Source: CALXVA01 sp944393025
Lineage (GTDB): Bacteria > Bacillota > Clostridia > TANB77 > CAG-508
Length of the DNA: 64,000 nucleotides
Reading direction: 5' to 3'
NCBI GenBank assembly: GCA_963931445.1
Contig: OZ007016.1
Location: 1,116,001 to 1,180,000, forward strand
Below the pieces are notes generated by a model. The model worked only from the letters and a program-made list of their open reading frames with translations. It was not told the origin of the DNA and searched no databases. Both the position numbers and the translations under genes were made by a program. Numbering within the stretch: the stretch's first letter is position 1; each line of letters begins with the position of its first letter. Of the stretch, positions 54,187 through 63,490 are shown piece after piece.

Positions 54187-56814
54187 TTACGATGTTGTAT
54201 TTGTATTTACAATATCATTTGGACTTTCAACTACATCATTTATTTCAGGATCTACTGTATTCCCTGGATTTACTGTGTTCTCTGGCTCTTCTGGTTCTTC
54301 TGAAATTTCATTTATAGTAATTGTAATAGTATCTCCTTTTTTTAATTTTGTTCCTTCTGAAACACTTTGTTCTAATACAATTCCATTGGTTTGTGTAGGA
54401 TCACTTGCAAATGTAAATTGTATATTTAATCCACTTAATATTGTTTTAGCCTCTTCTTGTGTTTTTCCAATTACATTTTTTACTTCAATAGTCATTGTTG
54501 CTTCTGTATGTTTATCGCAAACATCTTTTATTTCTTTATATTTATTTCCAACACTAGTTTTCCAGCTTGGATTAATTTCTGTTTCTGGTGTAGATAAATA
54601 TGTTTTTTCTTCAGTTGCTGGACAATATTCTGTTGCAAGTTTTCCAGTTTCTTTACAAACTTTTACTTTCTTATGTCCATCACACTTTCCTGGTACTGTT
54701 CCAGATACAAATACTTCTGTATATGTTCTTGTACATTCATCTGTTGCTGCTCTTCCTGAATCCATACATATTTTAGCACTTACAATATTACTTGGTTTCG
54801 TAAATCTTTTTCCTTTCAAATCTTCATGAATATCACTCATTACATTTGACCATATGGTTCTTGAATGATTATTACCTGGTATTTCTTCATTATAATCATA
54901 ACCAAACCATGTTGCTGCTGAATAATATGGTGTAAATCCACAAAGCCAATAATCATTATATCCAGATGTTGTTCCTGTTTTTGCAGCAACTTCCATTCCA
55001 GGTATTGCACATGACCAAGCTGTACCTCCACTTGTTGTTGGTGCAGTTAATATTTCAGCTAGTACATAAGCATTTCCTTCTGACATAATCCTTTTTGTTT
55101 CTTGTTCTGCTTCTAGTATTATATTTCCATCTGCGTCTTCCACTTTAGTGTAGAAGGTCGGTTCTATATATTCTCCACCACGAGCAATCATAGCATATGC
55201 TGCTGCCATTTGTAGTGGAGATGTTCCATTTCCACTTCCTCCTAATACTAATGTAAGCATTGAATCTTCATCTTTATTAAAATTCGTTAAACCTACTTCA
55301 TTTAAAAATTCTATTGCTCTATCAGTTCCAACATTTGAAAGTATTTTCATATTAACAATATTTGAAGAATTTTTTATAGCTTCTCTGACAGTAATTAATC
55401 CTAAATATCCTGTTGAATTTCCATATGAAACCCCACCAAAACTTGTTGGTGAATCGTCATATACAGTAGCTGCTGTAATTATTCCATCTTCTAATCCTGG
55501 AGCTACTGCTGCTAATGGTTTAATTGAAGAACCTGGTTGCCTATTTAAATCTGATGCTCTGTTTTTTCCATAAGTTGGTGAATCTTCTCCTAACCCTCCA
55601 ACTGAAGCAACTACTTGACCATTAGTATGATCTATTATTACCATTGCAGATTGTGTATGATCTCCTTCTTCTGCATATTTACTTGTAGCTTTATATATAT
55701 ATGTATCTTTTTTATATTCCTTTTCTAACCTTTTTTGTATATCTTTGTCTTGCGTTGTATATATTTTATATCCATTATTATATACTCTAGTTTTTGCCTC
55801 TTTTTCACTTATATCATACTTTTCAGCTAAATCTTCTATTACTTGATTTATAGCATCTACTTCTAAAAATGATAAGTCTGATTCAGTAGAGAACTTTCCT
55901 TCTTTAAATTTTAATCCTGCATCTACTTCTGCTACTGCTTCATCATATTCTTCTTGTGTTATAAATGTTTCTCCATTTTCATCTTTAACCTCGAGCATTT
56001 TTTGTAAAACTAATTTAGTTTTATTATTTATTATTTCTGTTTTGTCTTCTTCAGTAAATGGATTATAATAATTTGGTGAGTCATTTATTCCTGCCATAAA
56101 AGCTGCCTCTGCTAAACTTAGTTCTTTTGCAGATTTATTAAAATAATATTTAGCTCCACTTTCTACACCACATATTTGTTGTCCTCCAACAAATATTTTA
56201 TTTAGATATAATTCTAATATTTGTTTTTTTGATATCATTTGTTCTACTTTATATGCTCTAGACCATTCTCTAATTTTTCTTTCGATACTATCTTCATCAT
56301 CTTTCATCAAATTTTTAACTAATTGCTGTGTAATTGTACTTCCTCCAAAAGATGATTCTCCTCCATTTAATATGTATGTAACAATAGCACCTGCTGTTCT
56401 ATATAAATCTATTCCACTATGCTTATAAAATCTTTCATCTTCTATTGCCACATAAGCTTTAGGAATATATTCTCCCATTTCAGATAATGGAATTATTTTT
56501 CTATTTTCTTCCCCTCTTATCTCATGCAATACTTTACCATCTTTATCATAAGTAATAGAATTTTGCATTTTTATAGTTAAATCTTCTTTTGTTATATTCC
56601 AAGTATCACCAAAGAAAATGGCTGCAAATACTCCCATTCCTATTAAAACTAGTAATATACACAATATTATAAATATCTTTATAAATTTTCTAAGTTTAGG
56701 ATGTTTTTTTTGTTTCTTTACCTTTTTCATTTTTTTAGTATCATCTTTTTTTGTTACATCTTTATTTTCTGTATCAATCTTATATTTTTTAGTTTTATCA
56801 TTATTTCTAGCCAT
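54187..56814 (-). CDS. Class A penicillin-binding protein with PASTA domain (PBP1A-like)
   Basis: Bifunctional peptidoglycan polymerase and crosslinker. A Lys-rich cytoplasmic tail and one helix (about 48-70) precede the GT51 transglycosylase domain with AIEDERFYKHSGID and GGSTITQQLVKN. The transpeptidase domain has GSSIKP (SxxK), a SxN motif in KNSSNIVNM and KTGT in AAKTGTTSGYND. A Cys-containing linker, a PASTA domain (NVIGKTQEEAKTILSGLNIQ) and an acidic Asn/Pro/Glu tail end the 875-residue protein. The start is chosen at ATG 56814 with AGGAGG upstream. Confidence 0.95.
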   Translation of the reverse strand: MARNNDKTKKYKIDTENKDVTKKDDTKKMKKVKKQKKHPKLRKFIKIFIILCILLVLIGMGVFAAIFFGDTWNITKEDLTIKMQNSITYDKDGKVLHEIRGEENRKIIPLSEMGEYIPKAYVAIEDERFYKHSGIDLYRTAGAIVTYILNGGESSFGGSTITQQLVKNLMKDDEDSIERKIREWSRAYKVEQMISKKQILELYLNKIFVGGQQICGVESGAKYYFNKSAKELSLAEAAFMAGINDSPNYYNPFTEEDKTEIINNKTKLVLQKMLEVKDENGETFITQEEYDEAVAEVDAGLKFKEGKFSTESDLSFLEVDAINQVIEDLAEKYDISEKEAKTRVYNNGYKIYTTQDKDIQKRLEKEYKKDTYIYKATSKYAEEGDHTQSAMVIIDHTNGQVVASVGGLGEDSPTYGKNRASDLNRQPGSSIKPLAAVAPGLEDGIITAATVYDDSPTSFGGVSYGNSTGYLGLITVREAIKNSSNIVNMKILSNVGTDRAIEFLNEVGLTNFNKDEDSMLTLVLGGSGNGTSPLQMAAAYAMIARGGEYIEPTFYTKVEDADGNIILEAEQETKRIMSEGNAYVLAEILTAPTTSGGTAWSCAIPGMEVAAKTGTTSGYNDYWLCGFTPYYSAATWFGYDYNEEIPGNNHSRTIWSNVMSDIHEDLKGKRFTKPSNIVSAKICMDSGRAATDECTRTYTEVFVSGTVPGKCDGHKKVKVCKETGKLATEYCPATEEKTYLSTPETEINPSWKTSVGNKYKEIKDVCDKHTEATMTIEVKNVIGKTQEEAKTILSGLNIQFTFASDPTQTNGIVLEQSVSEGTKLKKGDTITITINEISEEPEEPENTVNPGNTVDPEINDVVESPNDIVNTNTTS

Positions 56815-57031
56815 ATTCAATAATCCTCCTTTACTTATTGTAAATAGCTTTTTCCCTATATACTTGTTACATAGTGAAAATTCTCCTAGTTTTTACTATA
56901 TAATAAATTTACTAACATATTATATAATATATTACTTAAAAAATAAAGCTTTTTAATAAAAATTTAATAATAAGGAAATTTAACCTTATTTTATAGTGAA
57001 ATAACTATAAAATTAAAAACATTATATTAGA

Positions 57032-57075
57032 AATAAAAGCAGAAAGTACATTTAAATATACTTACTGCTTTTATT
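57032..57075 (-). terminator. Terminator after the HdeD-like gene
   Basis: AATAAAAGCAG pairs with CTGCTTTTATT, with further pairing inside (AAGTA/TACTT), 14 bases beyond the stop at 57089. The 200 bases between here and the PBP gene start are AT-rich without other features, apart from a decayed match to the dispersed repeat near 56975. Confidence 0.7.
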
Positions 57076-57088
57076 AACAAGATATGTT

Positions 57089-57625
57089 TTATTGTATATC
57101 TTTTAAATTTTTCATAAATATAAAACTTTCTATTAAGTCCATTATTGAATATATTAGTAGCATAATTCCTATAGTTATTATTAACGCATTTGCATAAAAA
57201 GTTATATATAAGCCTGCTATAATCATAAATATAGATAAAATCAAGGCAAAAATACATATTTTTTGATTTATATGTTTTAATTTAAATGATAAAGTAAGTC
57301 TTATAAAACCACTATATATAATCCAAATTCCTATCATAATTCTAAATATATTTTCTATTGTATTACTATAAACCATTACTACAAGTCCTACAATTATAGA
57401 AATTACTCCCCAAGCAATTTCGTTGTCATATAATACCGAGTTTCCTTTTGCTATAAAATAATTAATTAATTTAATTATACCTATCACAATAAAGAATATT
57501 CCTAAAACTGTAGAAATAAATTGCATAGTTGTCTCTGGATTATATATCATAATTATTCCTATAATTAATAATATTATTGAAGTTATTATAGAAGTCCAGC
57601 CTACTTTTTTCAAAAATTTTTCCAT
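57089..57625 (-). CDS. HdeD/DUF308 family membrane protein
   Basis: 178 residues with six hydrophobic helices. Repeats of a pattern such as GWTSIITSIILLIIGIIMI, GIFFIVIGIIKLINYF and AWGVISIIVGLVVMV match the DUF308 repeat family, whose members are linked to acid or envelope stress in other bacteria. AAGGAGG lies upstream of the ATG. Confidence 0.82.
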   Translation of the reverse strand: MEKFLKKVGWTSIITSIILLIIGIIMIYNPETTMQFISTVLGIFFIVIGIIKLINYFIAKGNSVLYDNEIAWGVISIIVGLVVMVYSNTIENIFRIMIGIWIIYSGFIRLTLSFKLKHINQKICIFALILSIFMIIAGLYITFYANALIITIGIMLLIYSIMDLIESFIFMKNLKDIQ

Positions 57626-57638
57626 TTATTATTCCTCC

Positions 57639-58955
57639 TTATGCTGTTGTAGCATTACTTTTAGTAGAAACTCTTTTATTTATTTTACTATTCTTTTTTG
57701 AAACTTCTCTCGAATTATTAATAACTATTTTAGGTGGTTCACCATTTAATACTGTTTCTTTTGTAATAATACACTTTTCTATTTTTGGATTTGAAGGTAT
57801 CTCAAACATAATATCTCTCATAATTTCTTCTATTATAGATCTAAGCCCTCTTGCACCTGTTTTTCTCTCTATTGCCTTATCTACAATTAATTCTAATGCT
57901 TCATTTTCAAAATCTAAATCTACATTATCCATTTTCAATAGTTTCTTATATTGTTTTATTAATGCATTTTTAGGTTTTGTTACAATATCTATCAAAGCTT
58001 TTTTATCTAGTTCTTCAAGTGTTGCTATTATTGGTAATCTACCTACAAATTCTGGTATCAATCCAAATTTTAATAAATCTTGAGGTAATAGTTGTTTAAA
58101 TACTTTATATTTATCAATTTCTTTATTACTTTCAATAACAGCTCCAAACCCGATTGATTTTTTACCTATTCTATCTTTTACAATTTTTTCTAATCCTTCA
58201 AAAGCTCCGCCACATATAAATAATATATTTGAAGTATTTATTTGAATAAATTCTTGATGTGGATGTTTCCTTCCTCCTTGTGGTGGTACTGAAGCAATTG
58301 TTCCTTCAACTATTTTTAGTAATGCTTGTTGTACTCCTTCTCCGCTTACATCTCTTGTTATAGATGGATTTTCTGATTTTCTTGAAATTTTATCTATTTC
58401 ATCTATATATATAATACCCTTTTCAGCTTTTTCTATATCATAATCTGCTGCTTGAACTAACTTAAGTAATATGTTCTCAACATCTTCCCCAACATAACCA
58501 GCTTCTGTAAGAGTTGTAGCATCTGCTATTGCGAATGGTACTTTTAATATTTTAGCAAGTGTTTGAGCAAGTAATGTTTTACCACATCCAGTAGGTCCTA
58601 ACAAAAGTACATTACTTTTTTGAAGTTCTACATCATCTTTTTCTTCTTTACTATTTATACGCTTATAATGATTGTATACAGCAACTGCTAAAGTTTTTTT
58701 AGCTTCTTCTTGTCCTATTACATATGCATCCAATATTTCCTTTATTTCAGCTGGATTTGGTAATTCTTGCTTTTCATTTGTAATTGTATATTTTACTTCA
58801 TCTTCTTCATATAAATCATCTTCTACAATATTTGAACATACTTTTATGCAATCACTACATATAAATACTCCTGGTCCTGCTATAATTCTGTCTACCTCTT
58901 CTTGTGATTTCCCACAAAATGAACATCTAACACTTTTTTGTTTATTATTTGACAT
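57639..58955 (-). CDS. clpX: ATP-dependent Clp protease ATP-binding subunit ClpX
   Basis: AAA+ unfoldase for ClpP. The N-terminal zinc-binding domain has Cys11, Cys14, Cys33 and Cys36. Walker A GPTGCGKT is at about 120-127, Walker B GIIYIDEIDKI, the pore-loop region is AGYVGEDVE and the IGFGA loop for ClpP docking reads IGFGAV. 438 residues, normal length, with a Lys/Ser-rich tail. It follows clpP by 26 bases. Confidence 0.98.
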   Translation of the reverse strand: MSNNKQKSVRCSFCGKSQEEVDRIIAGPGVFICSDCIKVCSNIVEDDLYEEDEVKYTITNEKQELPNPAEIKEILDAYVIGQEEAKKTLAVAVYNHYKRINSKEEKDDVELQKSNVLLLGPTGCGKTLLAQTLAKILKVPFAIADATTLTEAGYVGEDVENILLKLVQAADYDIEKAEKGIIYIDEIDKISRKSENPSITRDVSGEGVQQALLKIVEGTIASVPPQGGRKHPHQEFIQINTSNILFICGGAFEGLEKIVKDRIGKKSIGFGAVIESNKEIDKYKVFKQLLPQDLLKFGLIPEFVGRLPIIATLEELDKKALIDIVTKPKNALIKQYKKLLKMDNVDLDFENEALELIVDKAIERKTGARGLRSIIEEIMRDIMFEIPSNPKIEKCIITKETVLNGEPPKIVINNSREVSKKNSKINKRVSTKSNATTA

Positions 58956-58981
58956 TTTCTTTTCCTTTCTTAATATTTTAT

Positions 58982-59584
58982 CTATATTCTTTTATCCATA
59001 ATTCCATCTATAAGTCCATATTTTAGTGCTTCTTCTGCTGTCATATAATTGTCCCTTTCTGTATCTTTCATAATTACTTCTAATGGTTGGCCTGTTCTAT
59101 CACTTAATAATTTATTTAGTTTTTCTCTAGTTTTTACCATATGGTCTGCATGTATTTTTATTTCTGTTGTTTGTCCTGAAAGTCCGCCTCCTGCTATTAG
59201 TGGTTGATGTATTAATATTTCTGCATTTGGTGTTGCAAATCTTTTTCCTTTTTCTCCTGATGCTAAAAGAACTGCTCCCATACTTGCTGCCATTCCTATA
59301 CAAATTGTAGTTACAGGACATTTTATATAATTCATTGTGTCTACAATTCCCATTCCATCTGTTATTGATCCCCCTGGGCTATTAATGTATAAACTAATTT
59401 CTCTATCTGGATCTTCTGATTCTAAAAATAATAATTGAGCAATTACTAAACTTGCAGAAGTTTGATTTACATCTTCTCCTAAAAATATTATTCTATCTTT
59501 TAATAATCTAGAAAAAATATCATATGATCTTTCTCCTTTTGCTGTTTGTTCTATAACATATGGAACTAAACTATTTTTTTCCAT
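58982..59584 (-). CDS. clpP: ATP-dependent Clp protease proteolytic subunit
   Basis: Serine peptidase of the ClpXP complex. The catalytic triad is visible: Ser101 in GMAASMGA, His126 in LIHQPL and Asp174 (KDTERDNYM). The N-terminal activator region and GGSITDGMGI loop are conserved. AAGGAGG precedes the ATG. Operon order tig-clpP-clpX is the usual one, here with 313 bases and a repeat between tig and clpP. Confidence 0.98.
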   Translation of the reverse strand: MEKNSLVPYVIEQTAKGERSYDIFSRLLKDRIIFLGEDVNQTSASLVIAQLLFLESEDPDREISLYINSPGGSITDGMGIVDTMNYIKCPVTTICIGMAASMGAVLLASGEKGKRFATPNAEILIHQPLIAGGGLSGQTTEIKIHADHMVKTREKLNKLLSDRTGQPLEVIMKDTERDNYMTAEEALKYGLIDGIMDKRI

Positions 59585-59733
59585 AAAAATTCCTCCTTAT
59601 ATTTTTAATTTATTATGAATACTTAATATTATATAATATAAAATAACTATTAATTTGGTAAGAAAGGCATTTCGCCAAGTATGCCTCTGAAGTAAGTGCA
59701 AAATACATGTCACTTGCTTCGCTCGGACAGTCT

Positions 59734-59817
59734 AAGGATGCCTAACCTTGTTGTATAGCAAAAATCGTTAAAAATACTGAAATTTTAAACAAAAAGTCGA
59801 TTTTTCCTATACAATAA
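59734..59817 (+). repeat. Dispersed TTGTATAG repeat, copy E
   Basis: AAGGATGCCTAACCTTG, TTGTATAG, ATCGTTAAAAATACTGAAA, AAAAAGTCGATTTTTCC and CTATACAATAA. The stretch upstream (59660-59733) carries a different GC-richer module with inverted repeats (AAGTAAGTG/CACTTGCTT). Together they fill the gap between clpP and tig. Confidence 0.85.
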
Positions 59818-59897
59818 AACTAAAAAGGTTAGTGGTAAAATTTTTTTTATTTTATATTTGTACATATAAATATAATTTTCCTCCAACCTTTTATTTA

Positions 59898-61181
59898 TTA
59901 TTTCTTTTTAGCATTTTTTACTATAAATTCTACTGCTTTTTCAGTTTTTATATTTTCTTCTATGTATTCTTTTAATTGTTCATTTTTTAAAAGTTCTTCT
60001 TCATTTCTATTATATTGTTTTGCCATTTCTTTTATTTTATTTTCAAGTTCTTCTGGAGAAACATTAAATTTTTCTGCTTTAACTATAGCTTCTAATATCA
60101 ATCTTGATTTTATTGATTTTTCTGCTTGTTCTTTAAAGTTTTCTCTAATATCATTTTCTGTTTTTCCCATCATTTGAAGATATTGATTTAATTTTAAGCC
60201 TTGGTATGATAATCTTGTTTCCATATCTTTTATCATATTATCTATTTCTAATTCAATCATTCCTTTTGGAATATCTAAATTTGTATTATCGCAAACAACT
60301 TTTATTGCTTCTTCTTCTGTTTCATATTTAGCTTTATTTTGATTTTCTGTATCCAATTTTTCTTTTATACTATTTTTTAGTTCTTCTAAAGTATCAAATT
60401 CACTAACATCTTTAGCAAACTCATCATCTATTTTTGGTAATTCTTTTTTCTTTATTTCATGCAATTTTACTTTAAATATTGCATCTTTTCCAGCTAAATC
60501 TTTAGAAAAATAATCTTCTGGGAATTTAACTTTTATATCTTTTTCTTCTTCTAATTTCATTCCTATTATTTGATCTTCAAATCCTGGTATAAAAGTGTTA
60601 CTACCTATTTCTAATTCATGATTTTCAGCTTTTCCACCTTCAAAATTAACTCCGTTTATAGAACCTTCAAAATCAATTGTTGTTATATCACCTTTTTGAA
60701 CAGGTCTATCTTCTATAGTTATTAATCTTGAATTTCTTTCAGCCATATGCCCTAACTCATGTTCTATGTCTTTGTCTGTTGTAGTATACTCTATTTTTTT
60801 AATTTCTATTCCTTTATATTTTCCAAGTTCTACTGCTGGTTTTGTTTCTACTATAGCAGTAAATATTAATTCTTTACCTTTTTCCATTTGTACTATATCT
60901 ATATTAGGCTTACTAACTGCCTCTATTTTGTTTTCTTTTATTGCTTCATCATATATATCTGGCACTAATTCATTAAAAGCATCTTCATAAAATATTGCTG
61001 GTCCATATTGTCTTTCTACTAATTGCATTGGTGCCTTTCCCTTTCTAAAACCTGGTATATTAAAATATTTTGCAGTTTTGGTATATACCTTTTTCATTGC
61101 TTCTTCAAATTTTTCTGCTTCCACATTAAATGTTAATTTAACTTCATTTTTATTTTCTGTATTTTCTATTTTTACGCTCAT
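59898..61181 (-). CDS. tig: Trigger factor
   Basis: Ribosome-associated chaperone with prolyl isomerase. The N-terminal ribosome-binding signature is FNIPGFRKGKAPMQLVERQYG. The FKBP domain (PVQKGDITTIDFEGSINGVNF) and the long helical C-terminal arms follow; the Lys tail ends it. ATG 61181 is chosen with AAAGGAATG upstream; the earlier in-frame ATG lies on that site. First gene of the tig-clpP-clpX group. Confidence 0.95.
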   Translation of the reverse strand: MSVKIENTENKNEVKLTFNVEAEKFEEAMKKVYTKTAKYFNIPGFRKGKAPMQLVERQYGPAIFYEDAFNELVPDIYDEAIKENKIEAVSKPNIDIVQMEKGKELIFTAIVETKPAVELGKYKGIEIKKIEYTTTDKDIEHELGHMAERNSRLITIEDRPVQKGDITTIDFEGSINGVNFEGGKAENHELEIGSNTFIPGFEDQIIGMKLEEEKDIKVKFPEDYFSKDLAGKDAIFKVKLHEIKKKELPKIDDEFAKDVSEFDTLEELKNSIKEKLDTENQNKAKYETEEEAIKVVCDNTNLDIPKGMIELEIDNMIKDMETRLSYQGLKLNQYLQMMGKTENDIRENFKEQAEKSIKSRLILEAIVKAEKFNVSPEELENKIKEMAKQYNRNEEELLKNEQLKEYIEENIKTEKAVEFIVKNAKKK

Positions 61182-61325
61182 TTTTTTCATTCCTTTCATG
61201 TATTTGTTAGCAAAATTACTTTTCTATTATATCACATTTTTTTTATTTTGCAATAGTTTACATATCTTATTTTCAAAAGTCTTCAATTATTAGTTGTTAT
61301 TCACAGCTAATATTCTTTTTCTATA

Positions 61326-61460
61326 AGATAACTAATATATTTTTTATTTTTAATTTTTGTCTTAAGGTGGGGACCGACAAGTTACAAACTGTTAAACGAA
61401 GTTTTACAGTTTGTATGATGTTGGGGACAAAATTAAAAATAAAAAATATATTAGTTATCT
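61326..61460. repeat. Nested inverted repeat with GGGGAC motifs
   Basis: Outer arms AGATAACTAATATA and onward (61326-61361 with 61426-61460) are complementary for about 35 bases with one 1-base bulge. Inside lies a second hairpin ACAAACTGT/ACAGTTTGT (61384-61414) flanked by GGGGACC and GGGGACA. No coding frame. It fills most of the 328 bases between tig and the next gene. Confidence 0.85.
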
Positions 61461-61509
61461 CAATTATGCAATTATACAAAATATTTAAAGCTGTGAATCG
61501 TAATAATTA

Positions 61510-61698
61510 TTAATTTATTTCATTACACTCTATAAGCCAATTTTCTAATTGTGAACTTGTAGAATAATATTTTTTGTTATTTTCATCAGTAACTCTTATC
61601 ATATTATTAAATAAATACACTAGTCCTGATGTAGTAATTGCTATTAGTATTATTATGCCTATAAACATTGGAACAGTTATTTCTATATTTCTATTCAT
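61510..61698 (-). CDS. Small single-helix membrane protein
   Basis: The 62-residue protein, started at ATG 61698 with AAGGAG upstream, has one helix (about 9-32, VPMFIGIIILIAITTSGLVYL) and a polar tail ending in LENWLIECNEIN. Family not recognised. It lies 18 bases after the phosphoesterase gene and is probably cotranscribed with it. Confidence 0.6.
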   Translation of the reverse strand: MNRNIEITVPMFIGIIILIAITTSGLVYLFNNMIRVTDENNKKYYSTSSQLENWLIECNEIN

Positions 61699-61715
61699 TT
61701 TCATTCTCCTTCTTT

Positions 61716-62411
61716 TTATATTTTAACTAAATCAAAATTCAAATAGTCTGAACTTATCAAATAAAATTCAATATCACATTTTTTGCCTTCTATTGCTTCT
61801 TTATGTGAATTGCCATGTAAATGACCATAATAACATTTTTTTATATTATATTTTTTTAATGTGTTTATAAATTCATATTTATTTATTATATTTTTAGTGA
61901 TTGGAGGATAATGCATAAATGATATTATTTCTCTATTCTTTCCATACTTATTTAATCCATCTTGTATAGATAATTCTAATCTTAGATTTTCTCTTTTTAC
62001 CATTTTTTCATTATAATCTATATTAGATATATTCCACCCTCTAGTTCCAACTATTATTTTTTCCTCTATTAAATAACTATTATTATATAGGAAAAATATA
62101 TTTTTATATTTATTTTCTTGTATAAAATTATTCATTTTTAAAAGTGTTGACCACCAATAATCATGATTTCCTTTAAGTAATATTTTTTTACCTGGTAAAT
62201 TATTTAAATATTCAAAATCTGGTTTAGTATCTATAAGATTCATAGCCCATGAAAAATCTCCTGGAATAATTACTGTATCTTCATCTTTCACTTTGCTAAT
62301 CCAATTTTCTTTTATTTTTTCTGCATGATTAATCCATTTTTCTCCAAATATACTCATTGGTTTATTATCTAAAAAAGATAAATGTAAATCTGATATTGTA
62401 TATATTGACAT
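61716..62411 (-). CDS. Metallophosphoesterase
   Basis: Calcineurin-like phosphoesterase of 231 residues: YTISDLHLSF (first Asp-His pair), VIIPGDFSWAMN (bridging Asp), LLKGNHDYWW (Asn-His), then SFMHYPPI and CYYGHLHGNSH for the remaining His ligands. The start ATG 62411 has GGAGAT upstream. Substrate unknown. It follows tsaD. Confidence 0.88.
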   Translation of the reverse strand: MSIYTISDLHLSFLDNKPMSIFGEKWINHAEKIKENWISKVKDEDTVIIPGDFSWAMNLIDTKPDFEYLNNLPGKKILLKGNHDYWWSTLLKMNNFIQENKYKNIFFLYNNSYLIEEKIIVGTRGWNISNIDYNEKMVKRENLRLELSIQDGLNKYGKNREIISFMHYPPITKNIINKYEFINTLKKYNIKKCYYGHLHGNSHKEAIEGKKCDIEFYLISSDYLNFDLVKI

Positions 62412-62466
62412 TTTTATCTCCAATCTGTTTTAGCTTATAGTTTTATATTTATAAATATGTAATAAC

Positions 62467-63456
62467 TTATATTTTTAAGTTTGGTATAGCATTTAATTCT
62501 AAATTAGATATTGTTCCTGACATATATCTATAATAACCTGCTGATGCTATCATTGCTGCGTTGTCTGTACATAATATTGGTTCTGGATAATATATTTTAT
62601 AACCTTTATTTTCTAATTTTATAAATTCTTCTCTAATATACGAGTTTGCAGATACACCTCCTGCTAATGCAATTTTTTTAACTTTCAATTGTTTTGCAGC
62701 TTTTAATGTATTTTCTAGTAGTGTGTCTGTAACATACTTTTCAAAACTTGCACATAAATTTGCTTTATTTAGATCAGGATTTTTATGATGTAAATTTATT
62801 ATTGCTGTTTTTACTCCACTAAAACTAAAATCCAGCCCATCAATATGTGTTTTTGGCAAATCTATGTTAGGTTCTCCTTCTCTTGCTAGCCTATCAACTT
62901 TTGGTCCACCTGGATATCCAAGTCCAATAACTCTTGCAATTTTGTCAAATGCTTCACCTATTGCATCATCTCGAGTTTTGCCTATTATATCAAATTTGTT
63001 ATAATCTTGAATATATACTAAATGAGTATGTCCTCCTGATATTATTAAGCAAAGAAATGGAGGTTCTAAATCCTTATGTGTTATATAATTAGCTGCAATG
63101 TGTCCTTCTATATGATTTGTCCCTGTTAGAGGTTTATTTAGTGCATAGCTTAAACCTTTAGCATAAGATACACCTACGAGTAATGCTCCTACTAACCCAG
63201 GTCCATATGTGCATGCTATATTATCTATATCTTTATAAGTAATTCCTGCTTCTTTTATAGCTTCTTCTGTTACACCAGAAATAGCCTCTATATGATTTCT
63301 AGAAGCTATTTCTGGTACAACACCTCCGAATTTTTCGTGTATTTTTATTTGTGAATTTATAATATTAGATAAAACTTCTCTACCATTTTTAACCACTGCA
63401 ACAGAAGTTTCATCACAACTTGATTCAATTCCTAGTGTAATTATATCTTTTATCAT
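62467..63456 (-). CDS. tsaD: tRNA N6-adenosine threonylcarbamoyltransferase
   Basis: Last enzyme of t6A37 synthesis in tRNAs decoding ANN codons. The start LGIESSCDETSVAVV, the metal-binding HIEGHIAAN (His115 and His119), the ASKH-fold segment SGGHTHLVYIQD and ALAGGVSANSYIREEF are diagnostic. ATG 63456 is chosen, with AAGGAAGG ten bases upstream; longer versions start on that site. tsaB and tsaE are not in view. Confidence 0.96.
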   Translation of the reverse strand: MIKDIITLGIESSCDETSVAVVKNGREVLSNIINSQIKIHEKFGGVVPEIASRNHIEAISGVTEEAIKEAGITYKDIDNIACTYGPGLVGALLVGVSYAKGLSYALNKPLTGTNHIEGHIAANYITHKDLEPPFLCLIISGGHTHLVYIQDYNKFDIIGKTRDDAIGEAFDKIARVIGLGYPGGPKVDRLAREGEPNIDLPKTHIDGLDFSFSGVKTAIINLHHKNPDLNKANLCASFEKYVTDTLLENTLKAAKQLKVKKIALAGGVSANSYIREEFIKLENKGYKIYYPEPILCTDNAAMIASAGYYRYMSGTISNLELNAIPNLKI

Positions 63457-63490
63457 TATTTTCATTCCTTCCTTAAGAAGCAATTTTGAA

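Noticed and set aside
54275..54829. Long plus-strand open frame opposite the PBP1 gene
   Set aside because: It is the antisense of a well-supported coding sequence, with no ribosome site and no family resemblance.
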